From: Ustilaginoidea virens
Taxonomy: Eukaryota; Ascomycota; Sordariomycetes; Hypocreales; Clavicipitaceae
Assembly: GCF_000687475.1 (NCBI RefSeq)
Contig: NC_057318.1
Coordinates: forward strand, 2,170,001-2,234,000
Length of the DNA: 64,000 bases
Reading direction: 5' to 3'
Shown: positions 12,041 through 23,015 of the stretch, piece after piece
Position numbering within the stretch: the first letter of the stretch is position 1
Layout: each line of letters opens with the position of its first letter
The notes under the pieces: generated by a model
What the model saw: only the letters and a program-made list of their open reading frames with translations
Told to the model about the DNA's origin: nothing
Databases searched by the model: none
Program-made: the position numbers and the translations under genes

Positions 12041-12994
12041 AATAATAAAACGCGCGACTTACTATCTTACCGCTGCCTACCCGATATTAATATTACCGCT
12101 ACTACCCTTATCTAATAATACTACCTACGCTAAACCCGATGTATAACTACCCTAGAGCCAACCCAATGCCTACTAATATATACCACCGCGCCTATCGAGG
12201 CGTTCCTACTATCTATACTTTATTAGCCTTACCGCTAGACTTAGTCTTACGCGATAAGACACCTCCTTATAATATATAGTAAATCCCTTTCGAATTCGAA
12301 AGGATACTATTAATTAAAGACGGTATATAGGTTTTCCTCCCAGCACTCGGGTTTCCTATATAGATTAGGCATAGAGGTATTAGCACTAGGCTAGACGGGG
12401 ACTCATCCCCTCTAGATAGCTTAGCTAAAGTAATAAAAAAAAATTCTCCCTCCTTATCTAACTTAAAATAAAAAAAAAAGGCCTTAATGAGTTCTTATAT
12501 AAAATAAAGGTCCTATCTATTTACCACCTATATTGCCAATATAGACCTAATATAGAAAATATCGAATATATAATCCTAAAGTATAGTAACTATTTTAGAA
12601 ACCTTCCCTTTTGCATCTAAAACCGCCCTATACTAGATAAGCATAGTATTACTTAAGCCCTTAAAAATAAAGATTCGGCTAAATAGGTTATTAAATAGGT
12701 CCTTAATACCCGCCAACTCGAATAATTTACCCTAGCTATTGTACTTACCGCCTATATAGACTTTAGCTCTAATAGCAACCTAATACGATTACACCCTAAC
12801 CCTAGAATATATATATATATAGATAATTGTAGATAAAGATACAATTGACCTCTTAGATAGGGAAAACATATCCTTTTTATATAGGCTACCTATATAGTTA
12901 ATAGCCTTAGACCCCTTATATTCCTAGTACCCCTAACTCTTTAGTTCTTTACTCTCTCTACTTATTTTATACCACCTTTATTATTACTATAATT

Positions 12995-14700
12995 ATTATT
13001 AGAGGCTACCCTTACCTTCTCTTTTCTTTTCCTTTTCCCTCCTAGGGAAGAGGATATTATAGACCTTAAATAAATCTTTCGTTTAACTTTAGTAGATAGA
13101 CCTAGTATCCCTTTTATAAGCAGCTCTACCGCTTTTAACCCCTCCCTCTTTCTCTTAAAAAGGGAGGGGGCAGGGGTATTAGCCTAAAGACGAGGGAATA
13201 ATAGCAATAGAACTACTAACTTAGCTTATTTAAATAGCGCCAATTATATAGCAGGCGGGAAGGGCTTTAATAGCAGTACAAACGGCGCTCTAGAGGTAGA
13301 AGCTATTAGCTGCGATTCCACTTAGGATTTTATAAACTTTAAAAACGCAACTGCCTACTATAACTTACTAGAAGAGGGTATTATAGGAGTTTCCGATTAG
13401 ATTAACGAGACCCTTTTACTGCAAAGTAGTTCCCCCCTAGTAGCCGGCCTAGAAGTAGGCTTATTAATAATATCTAAAGGAATAATAATAGAATTAATAT
13501 AGCTTTTATCGCCTATAGTAATATTACTAATAGTAGTAGGAGGCTAAGATTCTTTGACCGAAAAGAGGGGCTAAGGCTCCCTACTGTGGGCGCACTCTAG
13601 AGCTAAAACCCCTCTTTTAATAAGACTAAGGAAATCGATAGGAAATACGATTAAAACTATAAACACCGATATATATATTACGAAGGCGGAGTCGTTTTAG
13701 CCCTTTCAGGGAACTAAAGTAGCTAACGCAATAAACCGGTATACAGCTTATTAGACCTTATAGTACTCATCTTCATCTACCTACTAAAGTTAGTCATAAA
13801 GTTAAGAGACACTAGTAAGCCGCTATACTTACTTCCTGCTTATAAGCGAAGGCCTTTTGCAATACAAGCATACTCTCTACCGGTTTACAGTTCGCGGCAT
13901 TATACTCTAGCTTTACTTTAATTAATTTAGAACTGCATCGATTATAACGCAATTTAGCACTTATAGTATAATAAGGCTTCCGCTTTGAAGTATAAGCGAA
14001 ATAGGCACCCCTAAGTCCTATCCACTATTAGTAAAAGGTAGATAATAATTAAAAAGAACTTTTTACCTTAATAGTATGACGGACCGGCCCTAGGGCGACT
14101 GCGAATAGGCGTTAATCGGATGTATTAATAAAATTAAAGAGGAAGGGAGAAGAGCCCGAATCGGGTCCTTTCTATAGTCTATATACATCTATATATAGCG
14201 CGGGCTAGAGCCCTAATATTACCCTATCGGCCTACGCATCTGCCTCATATTATCTATCCCGGGCTATGCATAGGTGTAGCTTAAGTCTTAGCCAATCTAT
14301 AATACGGGCATAGCCCGAGTCCGTAACAATTAGTTATAATAATAAGCGGCTATAATGGCACCGCAGCGCATATAGGGACGATACGGCTATTTTCAGGCTA
14401 AATTAAGACCTAACTCTAGAACGATTGGTATCTTAAATAATAAAGGGTATACAAAAGCTATAGCAGCATAATCAAGGCAGAACTATATACAAAGGAGTAA
14501 AGGAAAATTATTAGAAATTTTTAATAAGGAATAAAAAGGGAAGAGGAAAAGAAATAAAAAGGTAGGGCAGGTAAGGGAGACTTTATACTGCTATATACCC
14601 GCACTAGATTACTCGACCGCCTGCTAGCTGCCTTAACCCACATCAGACGAAGTTAATAATAATAAAACGCGCGATTTACCGCGATACTACCGCCTACCCG
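12995..14700 (+). pseudogene. LINE-B third ORF (B1), split by a solo LTR
   Basis: Second copy of the ORF3-like frame. Readable blocks include TLVDRPSIPFISS, AFNPSLFLLKREGAG, DFINFKNATAYYNLLEEG, RAKTPLLIRLRK, ESF (then a stop) PFQGTKV and SEIGTPKSYPLLVKGR. Compared with B2 it has one extra codon near 13465 and an 18-codon insertion near 13906-13968; both keep the frame. The solo LTR at 14075-14328 splits it; after the LTR the frame resumes with NNKRL and ends in a basic region. Function unknown. That every copy keeps one frame through independent indels argues for former protein coding. Confidence 0.5.
14075..14328 (-). repeat. Solo LTR of the chromovirus family (minus orientation)
   Basis: A 254-bp solo LTR whose plus-strand reading starts TATGACGGACCGGCCC and ends GAGTCCGTAACA. 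This is the same family and orientation as the LTRs at 26963-27206 and 40247-40490. The flanks are AATAG (14070-14074) and ATTAG (14329-14333), an imperfect TSD with one mismatch. It interrupts B1 ORF3. Confidence 0.82.
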
Positions 14701-14726
14701 ATACTAACGTTACCGCCACCCCCCCT

Positions 14727-15067
14727 TATTGATACAAACTCGGGGTACCCAGTTATACGTAGGGTCGCGCGCGTGGTATCGTATACCGTAAGGTCACCAA
14801 GTAAAGGATTTATTAACTTTACTAATGACTGACTATCTAAAAGGAAAGAAAGGAAGTAAAAGAGGGTAATTTTACGATGTGGCCTTTTTGTGCGTGCCGT
14901 GGTTACGTGCATCGGCGCAGTCGGGCCGGGCTGCCCGCGTGCCCTACCGGGCTTAGGGGTAAAGGGGCAAAAGTGGCCACATCGTGTGCAACGGGTGTGC
15001 GCGGCACATTCGTCGCAATATGCCCAATTGGTGCCCAATTGGGCACCTTGCGACAGCGATTCCGACA
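14727..15067 (+). repeat. Solo LTR of a third LTR-retrotransposon family, TSD CCCCT
   Basis: A 341-bp element starting TATTGATAC (TGTTGATAC before RIP) and ending GATTCCGACA, flanked by CCCCT at 14722-14726 and 15068-15072. It aligns with the element at 45405-45753 through its first 60-70 bases (GTAGGGTCGCGCGCGTG-type block) and its last 10 bases. Positions 14878-15060 are GC-rich with normal CA/TG use, unlike the surroundings, so it is young or escaped RIP. The short ORFs crossing it in three frames are not genes. No internal region of this family is in the window. Confidence 0.75.
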
Positions 15068-15322
15068 CCCCTACCCAATAATACTGCCTACGCCGGATCC
15101 GATTTATACCTACGCCTAAGCCAGACTAAAGACTAATAACTAATAACTAATAAATACTAACGCAAGCTACTACGCCTATTAAGGCGCTCCCACTATCTAC
15201 ACTTTCCCAGCCCTACCGCTAGACCTGGTCTTACGCGATAAGACACCTCCTTATAATACATAGTAAATCCCCTTTAAATTCGAAGGGATACTACCGATTA
15301 AAGACAGTATATAGGTTTTCCT

Positions 15323-15335
15323 CCCGGCACTCGGG
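15323..15335 (+). other. LINE-B 3' hairpin (CCCG-GCACT-CGGG)
   Basis: Stem-loop about 85 bp before the B1 tail, in the context TTTTCCTCCCGG...TCGGGTTTCC. Present in B5 at 62932-62944. In B4 (19288-19300, minus) it reads CCTG/CGGG, where a U-G wobble keeps the stem. In B2 (12339-12351) one pair is lost. A comparable hairpin ends LINE-A. Confidence 0.5.
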
Positions 15336-15418
15336 TTTCCTATATAGATTAGATATAGAGGTACTAGCATTAGGCTAGATAGGGACCTATCCCCCCTAGA
15401 TAGCTTAGCTAGAGTAAT

Positions 15419-15440
15419 ACATATATATATATATATATAT
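15419..15440. repeat. (AT)n tail of LINE-B copy B1
   Basis: Perfect AT dinucleotide run directly after the AGAGTAATAC end of the LINE. B4 (19191-19205) and B5 (63024-63041) also end in TA runs, while B2 ends in oligo-A, so the tail is variable. Confidence 0.8.
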
Positions 15441-18300
15441 GGGACTACTCTTATAGAACCTCCTTAAGCTATAATAGCCTCCTCGAATTTATATTAAAAT
15501 AGAAGCTAACCCTTATAATACTATAAGGAGAGATAACTAGATAAGCCCTAGGCAAATATAATAGCACTATTAACCATATATAGTGCATAAGCGACCTTAA
15601 CGTAGAGTTTATAGGGGCGGCAGATATTATTAGATCCGACTATATCCCTTAGGTAATCTAGATAGAAATAGGATTAGATAAGTTTCCCAAACTACTACTA
15701 ATATACTAATAGAAGAAACTTAATAAAATTCTCGCTTGCGCTAAAGCCGAAGTTAGGATAGCTATCTTATATGCCTTATACCTACCCTAGTCCCCTACGG
15801 AGATTGATACTTTTGCCTAATAGCTTACGATCTAACTATAAGTTATTGCTAATATCGCTATACCTAAAAGAGGAACTAAACTGCTAAAAAGGGCCTTATA
15901 GTAGACCTAAGAAGTATAGTCAGCTATAGTAGCGGCTCGCAAGGCTATAAGAAAATAGAGAAAAGACTATATTAACCTTAATTAGTTAATAGTATAAAGA
16001 GCGGAAACAAACTAAACTAAGGTTATCTAATAGGAAAGGCGCTAGATATAAAGAAAAGCTATTAATAAGGCTATAACGAAAAACGCAGACCTTTAGTATT
16101 TAGAGAAATAGGCCTAGCTATATAGCAGACTCCTCTTAGAATTAAAAAAAATCCCTATACTTCTTAAAGGCGAAAGAGTATAAATATAAGAAGCAAAAAT
16201 ATACTCTTCTAAAGTAAAAGTATTAATAGAAAGATTCTTCCTAATATTAATAGCCACCTTTAATAATATCCTAGACTTATAATTTTCCTACCTTACCGAT
16301 ATAATATTTATCCTTAAGGATAAATTCTTAAAGGCGGATATCTATAACGCCCTCCGATATATAGCCGGCTAGAAAGCACTAGGCCCTAATAGTATACTAG
16401 TAGGATTCCTTAAAGCCTATAGAGAACCAGTTATTAGAGCCCTAATAATACTCCTTAATGCTATATGTAAAACCGGTTATTATCTAATATAGTTCTAGGA
16501 AGCTAAAGTCGTAGTATTAAGAAAACCTGGTAAAATACCTAAAAAATACTAAAAAGCTAAGGCCTAGCGCCTAATATCCCTCTTAAACCTCTTTAGAAAA
16601 ATCTTTAAAGCTATAATTAGTAAAGAGATTAATAATAATCGCAAAAGAATGGAAATTACTATTAGATATATAAATAGGCAATAGAGTAAATAAATCAATA
16701 GATATAGCATTATATACCTTAATAGAAGTAGTTAAAGCCACCTAGTAATATAAAGGAATAGTATCGCTGCTATAATTAGATATCTCTATAGCATTCAATA
16801 TTATTAATTATACTAGACTTATGTACCTCCTCCTTTAAAGCGGTATTCTCTGATAGATAGCAGCCTAAGTCTAAGGCTTTACTATATTATATTTAGCTAA
16901 AATCTTCTTTGAAGGCTAATCTACCTAAGGATTCCTAATTATAGTAGGAGTTTTCTAAGGCTCCCTAATCTCTCTAGTCTTTTTACTTTTCTATATTACA
17001 CCCTTATATTATAGACTTAAAGCAGTAGATAACTTACTAACCTTAGGTTTTACAGATGATACTAATATAATTGCATACAGTAAAATAATACAGGATATAA
17101 TTATAACCCTCTCGAAAGTATAGAAGATCTATAAAAAGTAATTGGTAGAGGCTAGATTAAAATTTAACTTAGTAAAAAGCAAACTAATACACTTTACTAA
17201 ATAATACTAACTAAATACCTTAATAATACGATTCGGCAATACGACTATCTAGCCTATATAATACGCACGATTTTTTAGAATAGAAATTAACTATAAACTT
17301 AGCTGGTCTAACTATAGGGCTTAAATAGTAAAAAAATTAAAAAAGTAGAAGCTCGCTCTTATTGCTTTAGTAGCTTCTATATAGGATTACTAATTCTGAG
17401 AAGCCTAACTACTATATATATAGGTTATTAGAACTATAATTGCCTTTAGAGCTGGAATCTAGTATACTCCTATTAAGCCAGGAGAAATTGTAAAAGGCAT
17501 TATATAGAGTCTAGCCGTTAAATAGTTAAAGTGCTTTTATATAATTATAAGAGCCTACTAAGCAATACCTAATGCAATTATAGAAACTAAAGTAGTAGTC
17601 CCCCTATTTAACCTTTACCTTAATTAGGCCCGATAATAGTTCCTTACTAAAACCTAAGAAAGTAATATAGCTAACCTTATCTCTAACATATATACTATTA
17701 TCTAAGCTTAACTATAATAAAGACCTACCTATAGATAAGGGCGACCGATTAAGAATAGAATACTAAACTATATAGCACTTAAATATTCGATTCTATTTTA
17801 AGATAAAAAACTATCCTTTACCTACTCCTTAGCTCTTAAATAGATAAAGAGATAGTAATCTAAGTAATAACTCACCTAAATATAATACATATTAAGAAAT
17901 CGCCTTACTACTAAATATGCCTTTAATTTTACCTTTATAAAAAAGATACTAAACCTTTATAGTAACCTCTATAAATATAAGTCCTCCCACTTTACCTAAT
18001 TTAAAATAGAAAAAAAAGGCCTTAATAAGTTCCTATATAAAATAAAGATTCTATCTATTCGCTATCTATATTACTAATGCAGACCCGATATAGAGAATAT
18101 TAAATATATAATCCTAGAGTATAATAATTATCTTAAAAACCTTCTCCTTTGCATTTAAGACCACCTTATATTAGATAAGTATAGTATTACTTAAGCCTTT
18201 AAAAGTAAAGACTTGGCCAAATAGATTATTAAATAGATTTTTAATACCTACCGGCTCAAATAATTCACCCTAGCTATTATACTTACCGCTTATATAGACT
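15441..18300 (+). pseudogene. LINE-B ORF2 remnant: partial endonuclease, RT, knuckle (B3)
   Basis: The endonuclease SDH block reads RSDY near 15632-15645. The RT follows at about 16400-17900 with the active site read as FTDD (GFTDDTN near 17048-17062), so both Asp residues survive and Ala became Thr. The knuckle region lies at 17995-18300. Many TAA/TAG codons, and no usable frame. Confidence 0.8.
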
Positions 18301-18559
18301 TTAGCTCTAATAGTAACCTAATACAATTACACCCTAACCCTAGAATATATATATATATATAAATAATTATAAATAAAGATATAACTGACCTTTCGGATAA
18401 GGAAAATATATCCTTTCTATATAGGCTACCTATATAATTAATAGCTTTAGACCCTTAGTATTTTTAATACCCCTAATTCTCTGGTTCTTTACTTACTCTA
18501 TATTACCCTTACTATTACTATAACTATTACTAGGGGCTACTTTTGCCTTCCCTTTTCCT

Positions 18560-19190
18560 TTCTTTTTCCCTTTTAGGGAAAGGAATACTATAGACCTTAA
18601 ATAAGTCTTTCGTTTAACCCTAGCGGATATACTCAGTATCCCTTTTATAGGCAGCTTTACTGCCTTTAACCCCTCCCTCTTTCTTTTAAAAAAAGAGGGG
18701 ATAGGGGTATTAGCCTAAGGGTAAAGAGATAATAGCGATAGAGCCATTAATTTAGCTTACTTAAGTAGCGTTAATTATATAGCGGGTAGGAGGGGCTTTA
18801 ACGGCAGTATAGTTGGGGCTCTAGAGGTAGAAACCATTAGCTATAACTCCACTTAGGATTTTATAAACTTTAAAAATATAACTGCCTACTGCAATTTACT
18901 AGAAGAAGCTATTGCAGGAGTCTTTAATTAGGTTAGTAAAACCCCTTTACTATAAAGCGGTTTACCTTTAGTAGCTAGCCTAAGAGTAGGCTTATTATCG
19001 ATATTTAAAGGAATAATAATAGAACTAATAGAGCTTTTATTACTTATAGTAATATTACTAGTAGTAGTAAGAGGCTAAGATTCTTTGATTAAAGAAAGGG
19101 GCTAAAGCTCCCTACTATAGGCACGCTTTAGAGCTAAAACCCCTCTCTTAATAAGACTAAAGAAATTAGTAGGAAGTATAATTAAGACTA
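18560..19190 (+). pseudogene. LINE-B third ORF, N-terminal half (B3)
   Basis: Blocks IPFIGSFTAFNPSLF, DFINFKN, YCNLLEEAIAGV and FRAKTPLLIRLKK follow in one frame, as in the other LINE-B copies. The frame is cut at 19190 by insertion of B4. Compared with B2 it carries two more codons near 19000. Function unknown. Confidence 0.5.
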
Positions 19191-19559
19191 TATATATATA
19201 TATATTACACTAGCTAAGCTATCTAGGGGGGGATAAGTCCCCATCTAGCCTAGTGCTAGTACCTCTATGCCTAATCTATATAGGAAACCCGAGTGCCAGG
19301 AGGAAAACCTATTTACCGTTCTTAATCTATAATATCCCTTCGGATTCGAAGGGGGTTTACTATACATTACAAGGAGGTATCCTATCGCGTAAGACTAGGT
19401 CTAGCGGCAGGGCTAGGAAAGTATAGATAGTAGGAACGCCTCGATAGGCGCAGTAGCATTCATTAGTAGTCATTTGTCTAGCTCTAGGGTGAGTATAAAT
19501 CGGGTCCGGCGTGGGCAGTATTATTAAGTAGGGGTGGTAATAGTAACATCAATATCGGT

Positions 19560-20960
19560 GACGTTAATATCGGGTGAGCGGTAGTAACGCAATAAGTCCC
19601 GCGTTTTGTTATTATTGACTTTATCTGATATAGATTAGGGTAGCTAGCGGATAATCGAGTAATCTAGTGCAGGCATATAGCGGTATAAAGTCTTCCTTAC
19701 CTGCCCTACCTTTTTATTTCTTTTCCTTCTCCCTTTTTGCTCCTTATTAAAAATTATTAAAAATTTTCCTTTACTTCCCTATATGTAGCTCCGCCTCGAT
19801 TGCACTATTGAAGCTTTTATATACCTTTTATTCTTTAAGATGCTAAACGTTCTAAAGTTAGGTCTTAGTCTAGCCCGTAAATAGCCATATCGTCCCTATA
19901 TATGCCGCGGTGCCGATATAGCCGCTTATTATTATAACCAATAGGGTAAGAGGTTCTCTTTATTTATTATCTGCCTTTTGCTAATAGTGGGTAGGGCTCG
20001 GGGGTGCCTATTTCGCTTATACTTTAAAGCGGAAGCCTTATTATATTCTCGACCGTAATACCACAAACTGCAAACCGGTGGAAAGTATGCTAGTATTATA
20101 GAAGGCCTTTACTTGCGATTAGGAAGTAAGTATAGCAACTTACTAGTATTTCTTAACTTAAAGGCTGACTTTAGTAGGTAGATGAAGATAAGTACTATAA
20201 AGTCTAGTAGGCTGCGTATCGATTTATTATATTAGTTACTTTAGTTCCCCGAAAGGGTTAAAATAACTCTACCATCGTAATGCGAATAATAGTGCCTACT
20301 ATCCTAATTGCGCTATTAGTAGATTTCTTTAGATTTATTAAGAGAGGAGTTTTAGCTCTAGAGTAAGCCTATAGCAGGGGGTCTTTGCCCCTTTCTATAT
20401 TTAAAGAATCTTAGCCGCCTACTACTACTAGTGATATTGCTACTAGTAATAGAAGCCCTGCTAGTTCTATTATTATTATTAATAATAATCCTACTTTTAG
20501 GCCGGCTATTAGGGGGGAACTGCCTTAAAGCAAAGGGGTCTTACTAACCTAATCGGAAAATCCTACTCTACCTTCTTCTAGTAAATTACAATAAGCGGTT
20601 ACGTTTTTAAAGTTTATAAAATCCTAGGCAGAATCGCAGCTAATAGCTTCCGCTTCTAAAGTGCTATCTACGCCGCTACTATTAAAGCTTCTCCTGCCTA
20701 CTATACTATCGCTATTTAAGCAAGCTAAATTAGTAATTCTATCGCTATCTTCCTTTTACTTTTAGGCCGATACCCTTACTCCCTCCCCTTTTAAGCGGAA
20801 AAGGGAAAGGTTAAAAACAATAAAACCGCTTATAAAGGGGACACTAGGTTTATACGCTAAGGTTAAATAGAAGATACGCTTAACTATAGTATCCCCCTCC
20901 CTAAGAGGGAAGGGGAAAGGAAAAGGGAAGGTAAAGGTAGCTCCTAATAATAATTATAGT
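19560..20960 (-). pseudogene. LINE-B third ORF (B4)
   Basis: Minus-strand copy of the ORF3-like frame, comparatively readable: TAYCNLLEEGRVGFSD, YSRAKTPLLINLKK, PFRGTKVTNIINRYAAY, HRFAVCGITVENII, EIGTPEPYPLLAKGR, RDDMAIYGLD and TLERLAS. The stops are TAA/TAG at positions where other copies suggest Gln or Trp. A hand comparison of about 30 codons with B5 found roughly twice as many differences at third codon positions as at first or second, as expected for a sense-strand protein. Function unknown. Confidence 0.55.
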
Positions 20961-21189
20961 AATAGCAAGGGTGGTATAAAGTAAGTAGAGAATTAGGGAG
21001 TTAAAAGTATTAAGAGAACTAAAGGTTTATAGCTATTAATAGTATAAGTAGTATATATAGAAAGGATATATTTTCCCTATCTAAAAGGTTAGTCGTATTA
21101 TTATCTATAGTTATCTATATATACAAATGCATTCTAGGATTAGGGTATAATTATATTAGGTTACTATTAGAGCCGAAGTCTATATAGGC

Positions 21190-23010
21190 GGTAAATGCTA
21201 TAGCTAGGGTGAATTATTCGAGCCGGCAGGTATTAAGGACCTATTTAATAACCTATTTAGCCGATTCTTTATTTTCAAGTACTTAGATAATACTATACTT
21301 ATCTAATATAGGGCAGTCTTAGATGCAAAAAGGAGGGTTTCTAAGGTAGTTACTATACTCTAGAATTATATATTCGATATTTTTTATATTAGGTTTATAT
21401 CGATAGTATAGGTAATAAAAAGATAAGACCTTTATTTTATATAGGAACTTATTAAGGCCTATTTTTTCTATTTTAAGTTAGGTAAGGAGGGAGGACTTAT
21501 ATTTATAGAGGTTTTTATAGAGGTCTAACATTTTTTTTATAGAGGTAAAATTAGGGGTATATTTAGCAGTAGGGCGGTTTTTTATAGGTATTATATTTAG
21601 GCGAGTCGCTACTTAAATTACTATCTCTTTATCTATTCGAGGGCTAGAGTATAAATAGGAAATAGTTTATTATTTTAGAGTAGAATTAAATCTTTAAGGG
21701 CTATATAGTTTAGTACTCTATTTTCGGTCGGTCGCTTTTATCTATAGGTAAGTCTTTATTATAGCCGAGCCTAGATAATAGTATATATATTAGAGATAAA
21801 GTTAGCTATACTACTTTTTTAGGTTTTAATAAGGAATTATTATTAGGCTTAATTAAGGTAGAGGTTAAGTAAAAGGACTACTATTTCGGTTTTTATAATT
21901 ATATTAGGTATTACTCGGTAGGCTCTTATAACTATATAGAGATACTTTAACCATTTAGCGGCTAGATTATATATAATGCCTCTTGCGATATCTCCTAGCT
22001 TAGTAGGAGTATACTAGATTCTAGCTCTAAAAGCGATTATAGTTCTAATAACCTATATATATAGTAGTTAGGCTTTACGGAACTAGTAACCCTATATAGA
22101 GGCCGCTAGAGCGATAAAGGCGAGCTTTTACCTTTCTAATTTCTTTACTATTTAGGCCCTATAGTTAGACCAACTAAATTTATAGTTAATTTTTACTCTA
22201 AAAAATCAGGCATATTATATAGGCTAGATAGTCGTATTGCTAAATCGTATTATTATAGTATCTAATCTATACTATTTAGTAAAGTATATTAGCTCGCTTT
22301 TTACTAGGTTAAATTTTAGCCTGGCTTCTACTGACTATTTTTTATAAATCTTCTATACTTTCGAAAGGGTTACGACTATATCCTATATTATTTTACTATA
22401 TATAATTATATTAGTATCGTCTGTAAACCCTAAGGTTAGTAAATTATCTACTACTTTAAGTCTGTAATATAAAGGTGCAATATAGAAAAGGAAAAAGATT
22501 AAAGAAATTAAAAAGCTTTAAGGCACTCCTATTATAATTAAGAATTATTAGGTAGGTTAGCCTTCAAAAAAGATTTTAGCTAAATACAATATAGTGAAGC
22601 CTTAGACTTAGGCTGCTATCTATTAAGGGGTGCCGCTTTAGAGAAGGAGGTACATAAGTCTAGTATAGTTAATAGTATTAAATGCCGTAGAGATATCTAA
22701 CTATAGCAGTAATACTATCCTTTTATATTGCTAGGTGGCCTTAACTACTTCTACTAAGGTATATAGTATTATATCTATTAATCTATTTGCTTTATTGCCT
22801 ATTTATATATCTAGTAGTAATTTCTATTCTTTTGCGATTATTATTAGCCTCTTTGCTATTATAGCTTCAAGTACTTTTTTAAAGAGGTTGAAAAAAGATA
22901 TTAGTTGCTAGGCTTTAGCTCTTTAATATTCTTTAGGTATTTCATTAGGTTTTCTAAATACTATAACTTTAGCTTCTTAGAATTATATTGGGTAGTAACC
23001 GGTTCTATAT
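21190..23010 (-). pseudogene. LINE-B ORF2 remnant: RT C-terminal part and zinc knuckle (B4)
   Basis: Minus-strand RT with active site FTDD (GFTDDTN, revealed by the plus-strand stretch near 22415-22435), followed downstream by the knuckle region near 21300-21500. The N-terminal part of the same RT resumes at 43990 beyond the inserted Copia-2. Broken by many TAA/TAG. Confidence 0.8.
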
Positions 23011-23015
23011 ATAGC

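Larger units (their letters stand above)
5390..12443 (+). mobile_element. LINE-B copy B2, full length (about 6.8 kb plus a solo LTR)
   Basis: Full-length LINE inserted in B1. It starts with the 5' terminal motif and ends in an oligo-A stretch at 12435-12443, flanked by the duplication TCCTCCCTC / TTCTCCCTC (5381-5389, 12444-12452; one mismatch). After removing the 242-bp solo LTR and its 5-bp TSD it is about 6.8 kb, the same as B5. Order: 5' leader, ORF1 with zinc knuckles, ORF2 (endonuclease, RT, C-terminal knuckle), a third ORF, and a 3' end with a conserved hairpin. It is strongly RIP-mutated. Confidence 0.88.
12444..15440 (+). mobile_element. LINE-B copy B1, right part (ORF2 C-terminus, ORF3, 3' end)
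   Basis: Continuation of B1 after B2. It begins at the right target duplication (12444-12452) and ends in an (AT)n tail at 15419-15440. Two solo LTRs from different families (14075-14328 and 14727-15067) interrupt it. Its 3' end carries the conserved hairpin CCCG-GCACT-CGGG at 15323-15335. The part before 12800 is the ORF2 C-terminal knuckle region, where the knuckle reads YCQY...NIEY..LKYSN. B1 seems itself to have inserted in B3, which starts at 15441 in mid-endonuclease. Confidence 0.85.
15441..19190 (+). mobile_element. LINE-B copy B3 (oldest in this stack), truncated both sides by later insertions
   Basis: Begins in the endonuclease domain (GACTACTCTTATAGAACC, equivalent to about 7375 of B2) right after the B1 tail, so B1 probably inserted here. 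It runs through RT, knuckle and about half of ORF3. It stops at 19190, where the TA-tailed 3' end of B4 begins on the other strand. The rest of its ORF3 and 3' end would lie beyond B4, outside the window. Confidence 0.8.
19191..23015 (-). mobile_element. LINE-B copy B4, 3' part (inverted)
   Basis: Minus-strand LINE-B starting (3' end) with a TA run at 19191-19205 and the conserved 3' terminal 300 bp. ORF3 and the ORF2 C-terminus follow, up to ATAGC at 23011-23015, where Copia-2 is inserted. It continues at 43990, again with ATAGC. B4 is the host of the whole central nest. Confidence 0.88.

Noticed and set aside
14694..15119. Three overlapping ORFs of 63-124 codons on both strands in a GC-rich patch
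   Set aside because: They lie across the solo LTR 14727-15067 and extend past its TSDs. The frames overlap in both directions and have no conserved partner in the paralogous LTR at 45405-45753.
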